In this document: positions 34,766 through 45,050 of the stretch, in pieces
How the letters are laid out: the number at the start of each line of letters is the position of its first letter
Numbering within the stretch: position 1 is the first letter of the stretch
Assembly: GCF_030066895.1 (NCBI RefSeq)
Contig: NZ_JASJAV010000029.1
Span: forward strand, 124,001 to 188,000
Reading direction: 5' to 3'
Source of the DNA: Breoghania sp.
Lineage (GTDB): Bacteria; Pseudomonadota; Alphaproteobacteria; Rhizobiales; Stappiaceae
DNA: 64,000 bases
Position numbers and translations under genes: made by a program
The notes under the pieces: model-generated
The model's input: the letters and a program-made list of their open reading frames with translations, nothing else
What the model was told of the DNA's origin: nothing
Databases searched by the model: none

Positions 34766-35343
34766 TCATTGACCGGCAGCTCCGGTGAAGGCTTCAAGTC
34801 TCGTTCCACGCCGTGGTTCGCTTGCGCGCTTCACGGCGTCCGCCACGACCGCCGCGGGGGTTTGGGCAAAGACAGCGGCACGACCCTGCGCTGGTCCATC
34901 CAGCACCCCTCATCCAGAGAAGCGCGCAAGCGATCGACCCAGCCGGTCGTCCCTTCGAGCACGGTCACCAGCACCCCGGAATCGTAGGCGATGGTGACCT
35001 CGTTGAGGGTGCCGACACCGCCGCCGATCATGATCACGCTGTCGCAACTGCGCGCCGTCAGGATGTTGCGAATGGTACCCATCCCCGTCGGGAAGGCGAG
35101 CGAGACGTAAGGGTTGGCCTTGGCCTTGTCGGCGTAGGGGAGAAAGCCGGCGGTCAGGCCGCCGTTCTCGCAGGCTCCTTTGAATGATGCTTCCATCACG
35201 CCGCCGGTGCCGCCTCCCACAAGAACTGCGCCTGCTTCGGCGATGTGTCGGCCGACTTCATAGGCCGCGTCCAGAATGACGGTAGGCAGGCTTTCACCGG
35301 GAGGGGAGCTGCGGCCGATCACGCCGATCGTCATTTTCTGCAT
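34766..35343 (-). pseudogene. LOG/TIGR00725-type nucleotide phosphoribohydrolase-like protein, frameshifted
   Basis: Members of the LOG (lysine-decarboxylase-like) fold cleave nucleoside 5'-monophosphates to base and ribose 5-phosphate. The product begins MQKMTIGVIGRSS, carries GGGTGGVMEASFKGA and the nucleotide loop MIGGGVGTLNEVTIAYDS, and ends, after a frameshift near 34900, in FAQTPAAVVADAVKRA. The ATG (35343-35341) is six bases after GGAG; another in-frame ATG overlaps the kinase stop (TGATG). Coupling to a PfkB-type kinase upstream and a nucleoside receptor downstream suggests a salvage or catabolic step, but the activity is inferred. Confidence 0.65.
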
Positions 35344-35354
35344 GAGGCACTCCA

Positions 35355-36417
35355 TCAATTTGCAAAGCCGTTCTTCGGGAAGGACGCCGCCGCATGCGAG
35401 CGCGCGAGAGCGGGAGCGAGATCCCCCACCTTGCGCACCCGGGCGTGCAGATCCCGTGCGCGGCTGCGTGTCTGTTCCGGACCCACCCCGGCCAGATGGA
35501 GCGGATCTGCGGTGGCGACGGCAAAGGAGGTTGCCGCTGAGCCAAGCGCTGCGGCCTCGATCAGGTCGCCGGTGATAGACCATTCGGCCAGAAAGCCGCC
35601 GCAGAATGCGTCACCCGCTCCGGTCGGGTCGATCACGTCGCCCGAATAGGCAGGCACCTGCCAGAGTTCATTGCCGATCTGGACAAGCACGCCATCGGCC
35701 CCCGCCTTGAAGACGACCGTTCTGACCCCGGCTGCACACAGATCCCGGAAGATGCTTTCGAGCGGCTCCCCCGGTGTGATGACGTCGAAGTCGGATGTGC
35801 TGGGCAGGAAAACGTCGAGTTCCGGCAGGGTCTCTTCCAGCTTGGCGAAGGGCGAGATCAGAAGATCCGATCGGGCCGGGTAATCCGACTGGACAAAGGC
35901 GGCCCGCCCGGCGGGACGCCCCACCAGATCGCGATGCTTCGTTAGCGGCAGCAGCGGGAGATGCCAGAAGTCGATTTCGTCGAGCTAGTCGGCAGGGATG
36001 TCGTCGGCGGTCGGGGCACCCAGCGGAAGGACGTCCGGCTGGCTGGTCGTGTCCACGAAGGCGGCGCGCACGGCGGCGGGCTGATGCTCGATCATATATG
36101 CGGGGACCGGCTGTATGCGCGAACCGTCGGGAATATGCGCGAAGGTCACGCGCACCGGGTGCGAGCGGTCGATCCGCTTCACGGCCGAAACGTCAAGCCC
36201 TGCGTCCGTCAGCACGTCGAGCACGGTTTCGGGATAGTCGTTTCCCACCACCGTGAGAACGCGCTGTGTCGAGCCGCAGGTCAGGGCCCCCCAGGGACGA
36301 CCAAAGGGCGTTCCCGCCCACCTTGTTGATGACGTAACGTTCATCCGGCGCCAGGATGCTGTCGATGCTGAACGACCCCGCGACAGCCAGTTTCGGGGCG
36401 GGTGAGTTGGACGGCAT
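35355..36417 (-). pseudogene. PfkB-family sugar/nucleoside kinase, broken
   Basis: Ribokinase-like fold. It starts LAVAGSFSIDSILAPDE, continues RVLTVVGNDYPETVLDVL (after a frameshift near 36300 that destroys the first glycine motif) and has the PfkB signature with catalytic Asp, DVIDPTGAGDAFCGGFLAEW, and ATP-site residues VFKAGADGVLV. TAG at 35987-35985 replaces Trp (PAD-W-LDEIDFWHL). About 353 codons, normal. The ATG at 36417 follows AAGGGAAG. Its TGA overlaps a start of the LOG gene. With the BMP transporter behind it, nucleoside phosphorylation is the best guess; a carbohydrate acid is possible. Confidence 0.75.
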
Positions 36418-36523
36418 CGCTTCCCTTTTCCATTCGTCTGACCGGGGTTGCCGCTACCTCAAAGCGCCCAAAAACTCATACAGAATTTAATCGTACAAAA
36501 TATTCATTGTCCAACAATAAATT

Positions 36524-36537
36524 TTGCAATGCTGCAA
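36524..36537. promoter_or_regulatory. Candidate operator, motif TTGCARTGCWGCAA, copy 1
   Basis: The 14-mer TTGCAATGCTGCAA lies 107 nt upstream of the PfkB start in an AT-rich promoter region. It matches the 14-mer before the aldo/keto reductase at 12 of 14 positions and is itself an interrupted palindrome (TTGCA, four bases, TGCAA). A second short inverted repeat, ATTGT-CCA-ACAAT, lies next to it at 36506-36518. The GntR regulator encoded beside the other copy is the obvious candidate ligand. This is inference. Confidence 0.45.
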
Positions 36538-36617
36538 TTTGCAGTTCTGGCGTTGATTTTCCGGGCGGTTCTGGAGGGAGGGGCGCTGGCGGGAGGCGGG
36601 CGAGATGTCCGGGAATT

Positions 36618-37637
36618 TTACGCGGATGTGTGCGGGGTCTGGCGGTGTTCCGGCTGCAGGGCGGGAGAAACCCAACCGGCATTTCGCGGGTCCACATTGT
36701 CGCCCGGAGCGACGGCGGTATCGATCGCGTCAAGCAGATCGGTCGGCAGGGTTATGTCGTCGGCGAGGAGGAGCTGGTCAAGCTGTTCCGAGGTTCGCGG
36801 CCCCAGCAGGACGGACGTAACGTCCGGATGCTCCAGACATCAGGCCAAGCTCATTTGCGACAGGGTCAATCCCGCTTCGCCGGCAAGGGCGACGAGCTTT
36901 TCAACCAGCGCCAGCTTGCGTTCGTCATCCGCTTTGACGAAGGGGTTGCCGCTGGCTGCGCGCGATTCTTACGGCACGGGTTGCCCGACGCGGTATTTCC
37001 CGGTCAGCCAGCCACCGTTTAGCGGGCTCCAGACCAGCGTGCCCAAGCCGTATTTGCGGCAGGTCGGCAGGACGGATCGTTCGATGCCGCGCACGAAAAT
37101 GGAATAGGGCGCTTGCTCGCTGACGAGCCCGCTCTCCGTTGCCTTTTCCGCCGCCCATTGTGCCTCGACAATCAGTTCTGCCGGGAAAACGGAGGATCCG
37201 GCGAAGCGGATCTTGCCCGCTTGAACAAGTTCGTCGGAGGCTGCGACCGTTTCCTCGATCGGGGTTTTCGGATCGGGTCTATGGAGCTGGTAGAGATCGA
37301 TATAGTCGGCCTTCAGCCTGCGGAGGCTGTCTTCGACGGCCTTCACCATCCAGCACCGCGAACCGCCGGACTTCTGGAGCTCGCCGCTCATCGGCAGGCC
37401 CAGCTTGGTTGCCAGAACGACGCTGTCGCGGCGTCCCTTCAGGGTCTCTCCGAGCGCCTCTTTCACGGCTCCGTTGTCGTAGACATCGGCCGTGTCGATG
37501 AGATTGATGCCAGCTTCGAGTGCCTGGTCGACCAGTCGGGTAGCCGCGCTGCCGTCCTTTGCGGTTAGAAGCGACATGGTCCCGAAACCGAACTGTGACA
37601 CGTCAGGTCCGCGTTCTCCAAGTGTCGTTCTCTGCAT
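36618..37637 (-). pseudogene. Aldo/keto reductase, two in-frame stops
   Basis: NADPH-dependent (beta/alpha)8 reductase of about 339 codons. Catalytic residues are visible: LIDTADVYDNG (Asp, Tyr), LATKLGLP (Lys), DLYQLHRPDPKTP (His). The cofactor loop and tail (CLEHPDVTSVLLGPRTSEQL) are also present. The body is open from the ATG at 37637 to TAA at 36971-36969; a second stop, TGA at 36842-36840, replaces Trp just before CLEHPDV. True end is TAA at 36620-36618. AGGAGAC-like purines (GGAGA) precede the start. It is divergent from a GntR regulator and reads towards the PfkB-transporter operon; it may reduce a product of the imported substrate. Confidence 0.8.
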
Positions 37638-37953
37638 GGTTTGTCTCCGTGTGTCGGTGATGTTGTTTATGGGTCTATTGCAGTGCAGCAATCCGAGACC
37701 CGCGTTTCATTCGGCTTCAATCATGTTCACACCATAGATAATAGTGTGGCAGATCGATTTGAGGCGAGCGCGTTCGACTGATCGGGCGGGATGGTGCGGG
37801 TTGCACGGCGGTGGATTGTGCCGCATCGTCCTTGCAACCCGCCGCCCCTTGCGAGTCGGGCGTTCCCCGATGGGCTTCGGGGCGTGAGGGTGCTTGCGGG
37901 CCGGGGCTTGCAGATTTGAGCTGTGGGCGGATTGGAGCTGTAGGAAGACGGAA
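37638..37953. other. Divergent promoter region between aldo/keto reductase and GntR genes
   Basis: 316 nt without a gene. It holds the 14-bp palindromic motif at 37678-37691, about 40 nt before the reductase start, and a G+C-rich stretch before the regulator start. Nothing else stands out. Confidence 0.55.
37678..37691. promoter_or_regulatory. Candidate operator, motif TTGCARTGCWGCAA, copy 2
   Basis: TTGCAGTGCAGCAA, with flanking A and T giving ATTGC...GCAAT, lies 41 nt upstream of the aldo/keto reductase ATG and 262 nt from the divergent GntR gene. It matches copy 1 (36524-36537) at 12 of 14 positions. Position and symmetry suit a repressor site. Confidence 0.45.
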
Positions 37954-38754
37954 ATGGCAGAAGAACAACAGCTCCGCGTCCGGCCGCTTCGCGACCGGCG
38001 TCCTCTTTAGGTTCAGGTGTACGACCAACTGGTCGATGCGTTGCGCAAACAGGGTAAGCCCGGCGATCTGATTCCCCCGGAACTGGAGCTCTCCGCCGAA
38101 CTGGGTGTGAGCAGAACGGTTTTGCGCGAGGCGCTTCGTCTTCTGGAAGAGGATGGGATTATCGAGCGCGGCATCGACCCGCGCCGACGCCAGCTTGCCA
38201 TGCCATCTTCCCGTCCGTCCGCATTCAACGCGCCGCTGGAAGACATGCTGTATGCCGGCGACCGGATCTCCGTCCGCGTCATCCGGACGGAGTTGATCGT
38301 GCCGACCGCCTGGAGTTCCGCCTTGCTGGAACTGTCGAGGAACGAGGTTGAGCTAGTGTGTCGGGAAAGCCTGTTTTCTCTCGGAACAGAACCCGTTGCC
38401 TCGGCGCTGGAGGTCGTTCCGGTCACCGATGTGGCGTCGGCGTCCTATATCGGGAGTATTGGTCGTGAGGCGACGGCAGGCGGAGAGACGCTTCTGGCGG
38501 CGCTCGGGCCCCAGTTTCGATCAAGATGCGCTCCGACGCTCTGGCGGCTTGCCGCGACCTCTTCAGGCGGCGGATCTCGAACGGGATTTTCGCGTTCCCG
38601 TCCGGACGATCCGGTAACCAGTCTGACGACCGTACTCAGCCGAAACGGCAAGCCCGTCTATCTGGCCAAGCACTTGCTGAGGCTGAACCTGGTTTTATTC
38701 GCAGTCGGCGGAAATGCGACGGAGATAGGTCCGCTTCTCTCGCAGGTTCCCTGA
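37954..38754 (+). pseudogene. GntR/HutC-family transcriptional regulator, premature TAG
   Basis: DNA-binding repressor with a winged helix (IPPELELSAELGVSRTVLREA, residues read from 38080) and a UTRA-like ligand domain (VPTAWSSALLELSRNEVELV, RNGKPVYLAKHLLRLN). The start ATG 37954 follows AGGAAG. TAG at 38008-38010 falls at codon 19, where an aromatic residue is likely (RPL-x-VQVYDQL). A later start inside the frame would lose part of the first helix. The segment from 38515 to 38620 reads poorly as UTRA and may hold two compensating indels. It is divergent from the aldo/keto reductase and probably controls it and the nucleoside operon. Confidence 0.7.
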
Positions 38755-39079
38755 ATGCGTTTAGCGTTTGAAGGAAGTGTGGGGTGGGGGCAGCTTCCAT
38801 ATCGCCATAATCAAGTGTCCTTCGGGAGGGGGCTGGAATTCCTTAGGCTCGTCTCGCATGAGGGCATATTGCGCACGGCTTGAATGCGAATGGCGAAGTA
38901 AATAAATATTTAAAATATTTAATTATAATATACTGTAGCAGAATATTTTACCTGAAATTCGCGTATATTGGGTTGGGAACGCTACGGAATATTAAGTCGA
39001 CCTTTCACAAATGATGCGCTATATAGATTGAAAATACACCAATCCAACCACTTTTTTATTTTAGGGACTTTGGCGCGTC
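38755..39079. other. AT-rich gene-free spacer
   Basis: About 325 nt with no gene. From 38890 to 39060 the sequence is markedly AT-rich, with long A/T strings, in contrast to the GC-rich genes on both sides. It probably holds the promoter of the following glycosyltransferase. No hairpin terminator is convincing. Confidence 0.5.
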
Positions 39080-40247
39080 ATGAGTGCGCAAAACGTCGAT
39101 TTGAAAACAGGTGAATACTCGGATGAAGCGGCTCGCGAATTTTGCGAGGCTTTCAATTTTGATGTTGCTCCCAAAATAGCGCCGGCTGACGTCACTGCCG
39201 TCGTCTTGTGTCATAACGAGGCGCTGCGCCTGCCGGATTTTCTTGCTCATCACAAAGCGGCAGGCGTCGGTCGTTTCATCGTTATCGACAACTCCTTCGA
39301 TGACGGAAGCGCGGAGATTCTTGATGCGGATCCGAGCGTGGTTCGGTTGCCATCCGCGAAGCCCTATTCGTCCTATAAATCCATCTGGCGACGTCTGGTG
39401 GCGGACCGATATCTTGACGGGCGTTGGTGCCTCTTCATTGATGTCGATGAACTCCTCATCTATCCTGGTTGGCCGGAGGTCAGCCTGCCGGAGTACCTTC
39501 GTGATGTGGACAAGGCGGGGTTCGAGGGCTTGCTCTCCATCATGGTGGACATGTACCCGGATTGTCCGCTCAGCGAACTCCGCTACGAGGTGGGATCTTC
39601 GATGATCGAGGCGGCCCCCTTCTTCGATGTCGGAAATTACCGGATGGAACTCTACACTCCGGCACAACTTCGCGAATTCGCAACTCCTGCGGTGCATGTG
39701 CGCGGGGGCGCGCGGGAGCGTGTTTTCCACGATCAGGCGTCGCGCTTTGACAGTCTGATCAATCATTTCCTGATCCGGATATTCTTTTTAATCTTCGGCG
39801 TAAGCAAAGCGCTGGCCGGTTCAGAAGAAAGCTCGATAGCATGACGCGTAAGCGGATCAACCGAAACAAGCAGGGACCTGGGCTTCCCAACATGAGCAAG
39901 GTCGCGCTCCTGAAGTGGCGCAAGGGATACCAGTTCTCTTCAGGCGTTCACCGTCTCAAGTCTTTTCTTGCGATGGCACCGGATATCGTCACGTTGCTGC
40001 ACTTCAAGTATCATGACGACTTCCATCATAGGTCTGCCTATTTCGCGGAGCGTGGACAACACGTGCAGGCGGGGGCCCACTACAAGCATTACGCGTCGGA
40101 ATTTCACAAAGTGATCGACAAGCCACTGACCTGTTCAAGGTCAACGCGTTTCACCGGTTTGCAAAGCCTCAGGAAGGCTGGATTGATCCGAACGATTTTA
40201 TCCGCGCGATCCTGATTGCATCACGCTGCGGCAGCATTTATGGCTGA
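39080..40247 (+). pseudogene. Family 2-type glycosyltransferase, frameshifted
   Basis: GT-A-fold glycosyltransferase. VTAVVLCHNEALRLPDFL is the N-terminal nucleotide-binding strand typical of the Glyco_tranf_2_4 group; IVIDNSFDDGS and FIDVDELLIYP (DxD metal motif) follow. After a frameshift near 39815 the chain continues RKLDSMTRKRINRNKQGP and FLAMAPDIVTLLHFKYHDDF, and after another near 40128 it ends FKVNAFHRFAKPQEGWID to TGA at 40245-40247. About 388 codons in all. The acceptor is unknown. It leads a set with asparagine synthase, methyltransferase and membrane genes that looks like surface-polymer or metabolite tailoring. Confidence 0.7.
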
Positions 40248-40297
40248 TGTAATGCCCGAATAAAACTTCCTGACTTGAGCCGAATTGGAATAGCGAA

Positions 40298-42120
40298 GTG
40301 TGCGAAATAATTGGCATTTCGGGTAGAGTCGGCTCTGTTTGCGCAACCGACCCCGATTGCCTGCAGGATTTGCGGCGCGCGCGGGATCTCATGGTGGCAC
40401 GAGGGCCCGATGTGGCCGGGGATTCTGTGATCCCCATTGAGATGGATGGACTAGAGTGCGCAGTGCCTGGTTGGGATAACGGCGTCTGTCGATCATCGAT
40501 CTCAGCGATGCCGGGCGCCAGCCGATGTGGTCAGACTGCGGTCGTTATGCGATCACGTACAACGGCGAAATCTACAATTCCGTCGGTTTGCGTGCAGACC
40601 GGACGCCGTTTCCGCTCCACTTGTGATACCGAGGTGATCGTCAACGGATTTGCGGAGTGGGGCGAGGCCGTCGTGGACCGGCTGCAAGGCATGTTTGCCT
40701 TTGGCATCTGGGATAAGCAAACCGGCTCGCTGTTCCTTGCGCGGGATCGTACCGGCATGAAGCCGCTATTTTATGCGAAAGGTCCGCATGGCATCGCTTT
40801 TGCCTCAGGCGCCTGTGTTATCAATGCCTTAGGGCTTGGAAGCGGACTCGATCCTGAAGCCGCTGCACTCTACTTCGTGTTTGGCTATGTTCCCTCGCCT
40901 TGATCCATTTGGCAGGGGATCTCAAAACTTCCTGCTGCGCATGTGCTCACGTGGTCGCTCGGCGGCTCGAATGAGCCGCGCGCTCCTATTGGTTTGCACC
41001 CGAGGCAACCGGCAATGGCGAGCATTCTCTCGACCGGTTGGAGGAGCTGATCGACACAATTGTCGAAACACATCTGCTGTCTGATGTCCCTGTCGGGATC
41101 TTTCTGTCCGCGGGGATCGATTCCAGTCTCATTGCGTCATCCGCCAAGGTGGCTGCGGCGCGAACGTATCTTTCCGCTGTTACAATCGGCTTTCCGGGGT
41201 CAGTTGATGATGAAGCCGTCGTTGCCGGTCGAACGGCTGCAGCTCTCAATCTGGAATGGACATCGCTTGCGATGGGAGAAGACAATTCCCGCGCCTATTT
41301 CGATCGCGCGCTAGCTGCGCTTGATGGGCCGATCGCCTATTCCGCTGTGATCACACAGGCTGTTGTCTCTGAACTCGCGGCCCAACGCTACAAGGTGATG
41401 TTGTCTGGCGACGGTGGAGAGGAAGCCTTCGGCGGCTACAAATGGTACGACAATCTCGATGCACCGCTTGTCGAAACGCGGAAGAAATCCATCCGAGGAT
41501 GGTTGCGAAAATGATCTGCATTGCAGAGCTTTGCAGCGCGTTCTCCGCTTCACCGCAATTTGCGCCGGATCGCGTCGGCCTTTGCGCCGGAAGAGGCGGC
41601 AGATCTTGTCCAAGGGGTTTCGGCAACGCGGGTAAACGAACTCGTCGATTCCATATTGGAGCAACATGACGCTCTCGATTTGCCGTTGAAGCGCCGTTTT
41701 CAGCGGATCGATCTCATGACATTCTGCGCGGATGCGATCTGTCCGAAGATCGACCGCACCGGAATGGCTGCAAGTCTTGAGGTTTGCCCGCCGTTGCTCG
41801 ATCACTGGATCGTGGAATTCGGGATTTCTGCTCCGGTCTGTCCGGAATTCGACCGTGAGCCCAAGGCGGCCTTGCGCGAAATCCTCCGACGCCGGCAACT
41901 CTCACACCTGTTGCAGGAGCCCAGGCGTGGCTTCAGCCTGAAGGATGTCAACGAAATGGAACTACTGGGAGTCGGCCGGGAACCTCGGAGCGAGTCGATT
42001 CTAGCTGCGGGGTGGCGCAAAAGATTGAAACGGGACAAGCGTCCGTCGCGAGACCGGGTCCGGGCCATTTCCTATCTGGACACGTGGCTGGATCGGGTTG
42101 TTTCCGTTGCCGCCGAGTGA
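40298..42120 (+). pseudogene. asnB: Asparagine synthase (glutamine-hydrolysing) family amidotransferase, broken
   Basis: Two-domain amidotransferase of about 607 codons. The Ntn glutaminase domain starts at GTG 40298 as VCEIIGISGRVG: Cys2 is the nucleophile, but the Gly that normally follows is Glu (MCGI to MCEI). [16 protein letters not shown] and ITYNGEIYN are in another frame (shift near 40475), and further shifts occur near 40600 and 40900. The synthase domain shows the PP-loop as FLSAGIDSSL (SGGIDSS is normal) and VMLSGDGGEEAFGGY. TGA at 41512-41514 replaces Trp (LRK-W-SALQ). It may amidate a surface or secondary product rather than make free asparagine. Confidence 0.8.
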
Positions 42121-42136
42121 AGCGATGACGTTCTGA

Positions 42137-42862
42137 TCAGCCCATGCGGCACTTGAAGAGAGCGACTTTCTTCGTCTCTCCTCCTGCCATCTCGAAGCCG
42201 CGCTCCTCAAACGATGTCACGAGCGCATCGTTAGCCTCGTTTCCGACGATCTTCGGGTGAAGTTCGATGATGATCTTGTCTATGCCGGACAAGTCCACAT
42301 CGGCCAGGACATCGATCTCCGCTCCTTCGATATCGCAGACAAGTGCGGTCGGGCGGATCTCTGCCAGAACATCGGCGATCGCTCTGGCGCTCACAGTGGT
42401 TTCCCCGCCGAAACTCCGATCGATCAAGCCGGAGGAAATGATGTTGTCGTCTCGAAAGAAGGTCAGCTCGCTGCCCTCTCTGGAGATCGCATGCATGCAG
42501 AGCGTCGGCGAGACGCCGTTGAGTTCGTGCGTCTTGCGGATCACTCGCTCCAGATCCGGGTTCGTCTCATAGGTCGTGACGTTGTCGGAACCGCAGATCT
42601 GCGCGCAAAGCATGCCCATGAAGCCGATGCCGCCGCCCAGTTCCAGCACCTGGTCACGATGAGAGAGTTCCGCTTTGCAGATGGCTGCCTCAGACCGTTC
42701 GTAGCGCCCTTCATAGACGAGATTACTCACATAGTTGGGCACGTAGGCCGGATCCGTCGGCAGGCATACGCCGTGGACCGTGAATGTCCGTGGCCGCAGA
42801 CGCCGGATCAGCTTCAGTCGCCATTTTGCGTACTTCTTTTTGATCGGGGCCATCGTGTCCAC
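42137..42862 (-). CDS. FkbM-family SAM-dependent methyltransferase
   Basis: Intact protein of 241 residues. The SAM site is VLELGGGIGFMGMLCAQ with the acidic residue in VTTYETNPDLERVIR; DIEGAEIDVL is the FkbM-type post-core motif. Such enzymes O-methylate sugars or natural products. The basic N-terminus (KKKYAKWRLKLIRRLRPR) could dock it at a membrane or nucleic acid but is common in the family. It is convergent with the asparagine synthase, only 16 nt apart, and on the same strand as the DCC and membrane-protein genes. It carries no damage. Confidence 0.8.
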   Translation of the reverse strand: MDTMAPIKKKYAKWRLKLIRRLRPRTFTVHGVCLPTDPAYVPNYVSNLVYEGRYERSEAAICKAELSHRDQVLELGGGIGFMGMLCAQICGSDNVTTYETNPDLERVIRKTHELNGVSPTLCMHAISREGSELTFFRDDNIISSGLIDRSFGGETTVSARAIADVLAEIRPTALVCDIEGAEIDVLADVDLSGIDKIIIELHPKIVGNEANDALVTSFEERGFEMAGGETKKVALFKCRMG

Positions 42863-43021
42863 TTAATGCAATTCAATGGAATGCGCAGGCGGTTCTCATC
42901 TGCAGCCACGATGTATCGTCGAAATTCCACTGCAGTATGCACGGCACTTTAGGCGGCCCTGTGTTTCGTTGCGAGCCTGCTTGGCCGTATTGGTCGGCTT
43001 GTCCCCGGAAAGTGCCGAATA

Positions 43022-43393
43022 TCAGGAGATGGGCTGCCTGCCGAGCAGTCGGAGCGTCATGTTCCGTCCTAAGCGCAAGGCAGGGTACAGCGTGACGGCA
43101 AGCGGGCGATGGGCCATAACCGTGCTCATCAGACGATTGTCAAGACCGCTGCGACTTGAGAGCATCGAGAGTAGGTGCAGGCAGTCAGCCCCGAAATACT
43201 CGCGGCCTTTGTAACGCGCCAGCATGCCCTCGTTCAGGTCGTAACCTTGAGCTCGCACCTTGGCGACGAATGGGTGATCCGATCGGGCGTCAATCAGTTC
43301 CACCGTTCCGATAGCGTCGCGCAGTTGTGTCATGGTCACATAACGGCTGCAGAACGTGCATCCTCCATCGTAGATGATCTCTATTCCGCTCAT
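43022..43393 (-). CDS. DCC-family thiol-disulfide oxidoreductase-like protein (DUF393)
   Basis: Intact 123-residue protein with the family hallmark at its N-terminus: IIYDGGCTFCSRYVTM, a CxxC after a D-G-G turn in a thioredoxin-like strand. The tail (ALRLGRNMTLRLLGRQPIS) is basic. DCC proteins usually accompany membrane proteins of the HTTM/gamma-carboxylase-like group, and here the ATG overlaps the stop of a multi-span membrane protein (ATGA), so the pair should act together. The redox partner and substrate are unknown. Confidence 0.8.
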   Translation of the reverse strand: MSGIEIIYDGGCTFCSRYVTMTQLRDAIGTVELIDARSDHPFVAKVRAQGYDLNEGMLARYKGREYFGADCLHLLSMLSSRSGLDNRLMSTVMAHRPLAVTLYPALRLGRNMTLRLLGRQPIS

Positions 43394-45050
43394 TTTGGAC
43401 TGCTTTCGGTCATTCCTGGTGACGCGCCCAATGCCGTTGGAATCGAGAATTCCGATGACGCGCGCACATCCATCTCCGGTTCTGTTTCTCCCAAGCGTAC
43501 GCATTCTGAGGTCGTTCGGTAGACATCGTGATCAATCCGGTCGGGGGCGAGGCTTGCAAATTCGGAAAACAGAAACGGATTGGACCAGATGTGGTGCGGA
43601 TAGAGATCGTAGCGATAGGTGCCGTCGACTTCGAAACGCTCCAGCATGTAGGCATGGAGCAGTTGTATGACGGCACTATCTCGGCTGGTTGGCGCTGGAA
43701 ATGCTGTTTTGCATCCGCGGGGAAGCGGCAATCGTCCATGGCCTCGTGGAATTCGTCAACGCGTTGGGTCGTACCCCAGGTGACTGTCGGGAACTGGCCG
43801 GTTTCGGGCCGTCCCAACCTGCCCTGTGCGGCGGTGACTGAAACCGTACCGAAGAAATTCGAGGGAACGCGGATCTCCTACCCTTCGGAGGTCACCGCGA
43901 AGAGTTGCGAGCTGACCAGAGCGGGAGTGTCATACCAGCCGAGCCGGGCGATGGTGAAGACGTGTGGCGCCATGATAGTGACGATGACGGCGAGAATGAC
44001 GATGGTTCCGTGTTCTACCCGTTTCGGCAATTTCCGCATTGCAGCGACAAGAGCAAGATTGAGAACGATCCACTTCCAGAAAAAGATGCCCGTCAGAAGA
44101 AATATGATCAGATGTGTGAGGTTGTAAAACAGGGTCACCGCGATCATGGTGGCGCGGCGCGTGATGAAAACAACCGATGCGAGCTGGCCGATCAGGATCG
44201 TCGAGTTGATGATCGGAACGAGGAGACCTGCTGCCGTCACGCTGAACAAGGCAAATTCTGGCCATTGTGCGAACGGGAATGATCCTTCGACCCAAGCGTT
44301 GATGCTCAGTAGGTCGGTTGGATTTTCGCGCACCCAGAATAGTGGGCCGCCGTCCAGCATGATCTTTTGCAGGCCGGAGAAGAAGTAGTTCGAAAAGTGA
44401 GCTGCTACACCCATCATGAACAGAAGGAGCGTCGCATCTCGGATTTCGATCTGGTACGCCGCAGGAATGCGTGCGCGTAGTTTTGCAATCGTGCCTCCGC
44501 CAAGAAGAGAAAGGCCGAGGCCGAGGAAAATGGCCATCTCTACGAGCGGAATATAATCCGTCGGCGAGATCTGAATGCCGAACAGATGTGCGGCTGCCCC
44601 CTTCTTCGCCATAACTACCGCTACGGGCACCATGACCAGCGCCGGTCGCCAGAATGAGAGGATTGAGAACAGAAGGGCCAGATAGGATGCGATCCGGAGT
44701 GCAATCTCGAGAAAATCGGCCGATCGGGAAATGTCTGAAGGGTAGGTCACGACTGCAAGGACCGCATAGAGTCCGAGCAGCAATCCGATGACCCGGATGA
44801 CGATGTTCGGTGAAGGAGCGGCTGCGGATGCGATCGGCCCGGGCGTGACCGCGCAAATCGCGAGGGTGATGAGCGGGATAATCAGGCCTTGCCATGAACC
44901 TGCGCGTGCAAGGTCGTGTGCCGCTTCCTTGAACAGGGCGAAGATCAGAATGACAAGGAGCGCGAAGATTATTTCGGTTGATATCGTTCGCAGTTTTCCT
45001 TGAAAGGCTTCTCCGGTGTTCGTAATCGGCGGCTGAATGAAATTCAGCAT
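43390..45050 (-). pseudogene. Multi-span membrane protein paired with the DCC protein, broken
   Basis: About 553 codons with some ten hydrophobic helices (IIFALLVILIFALFKEA, GLIIPLITLAICAVTPG, VIGLLLGLYAVLAVV, HLIIFLLTGIFFWKWIVLNL) followed by a soluble tail (AYMLERFEVDGTYRYDLYPH). TAG at 43880-43878 comes right after the last helix, and a frameshift near 43690 lies in the tail. The stop overlaps the DCC gene start. Layout (membrane core, soluble tail, DCC partner) resembles HTTM/gamma-carboxylase-like proteins, but I see no decisive motif, so function stays open. A ten-G run lies 67 nt before the start. Confidence 0.6.
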
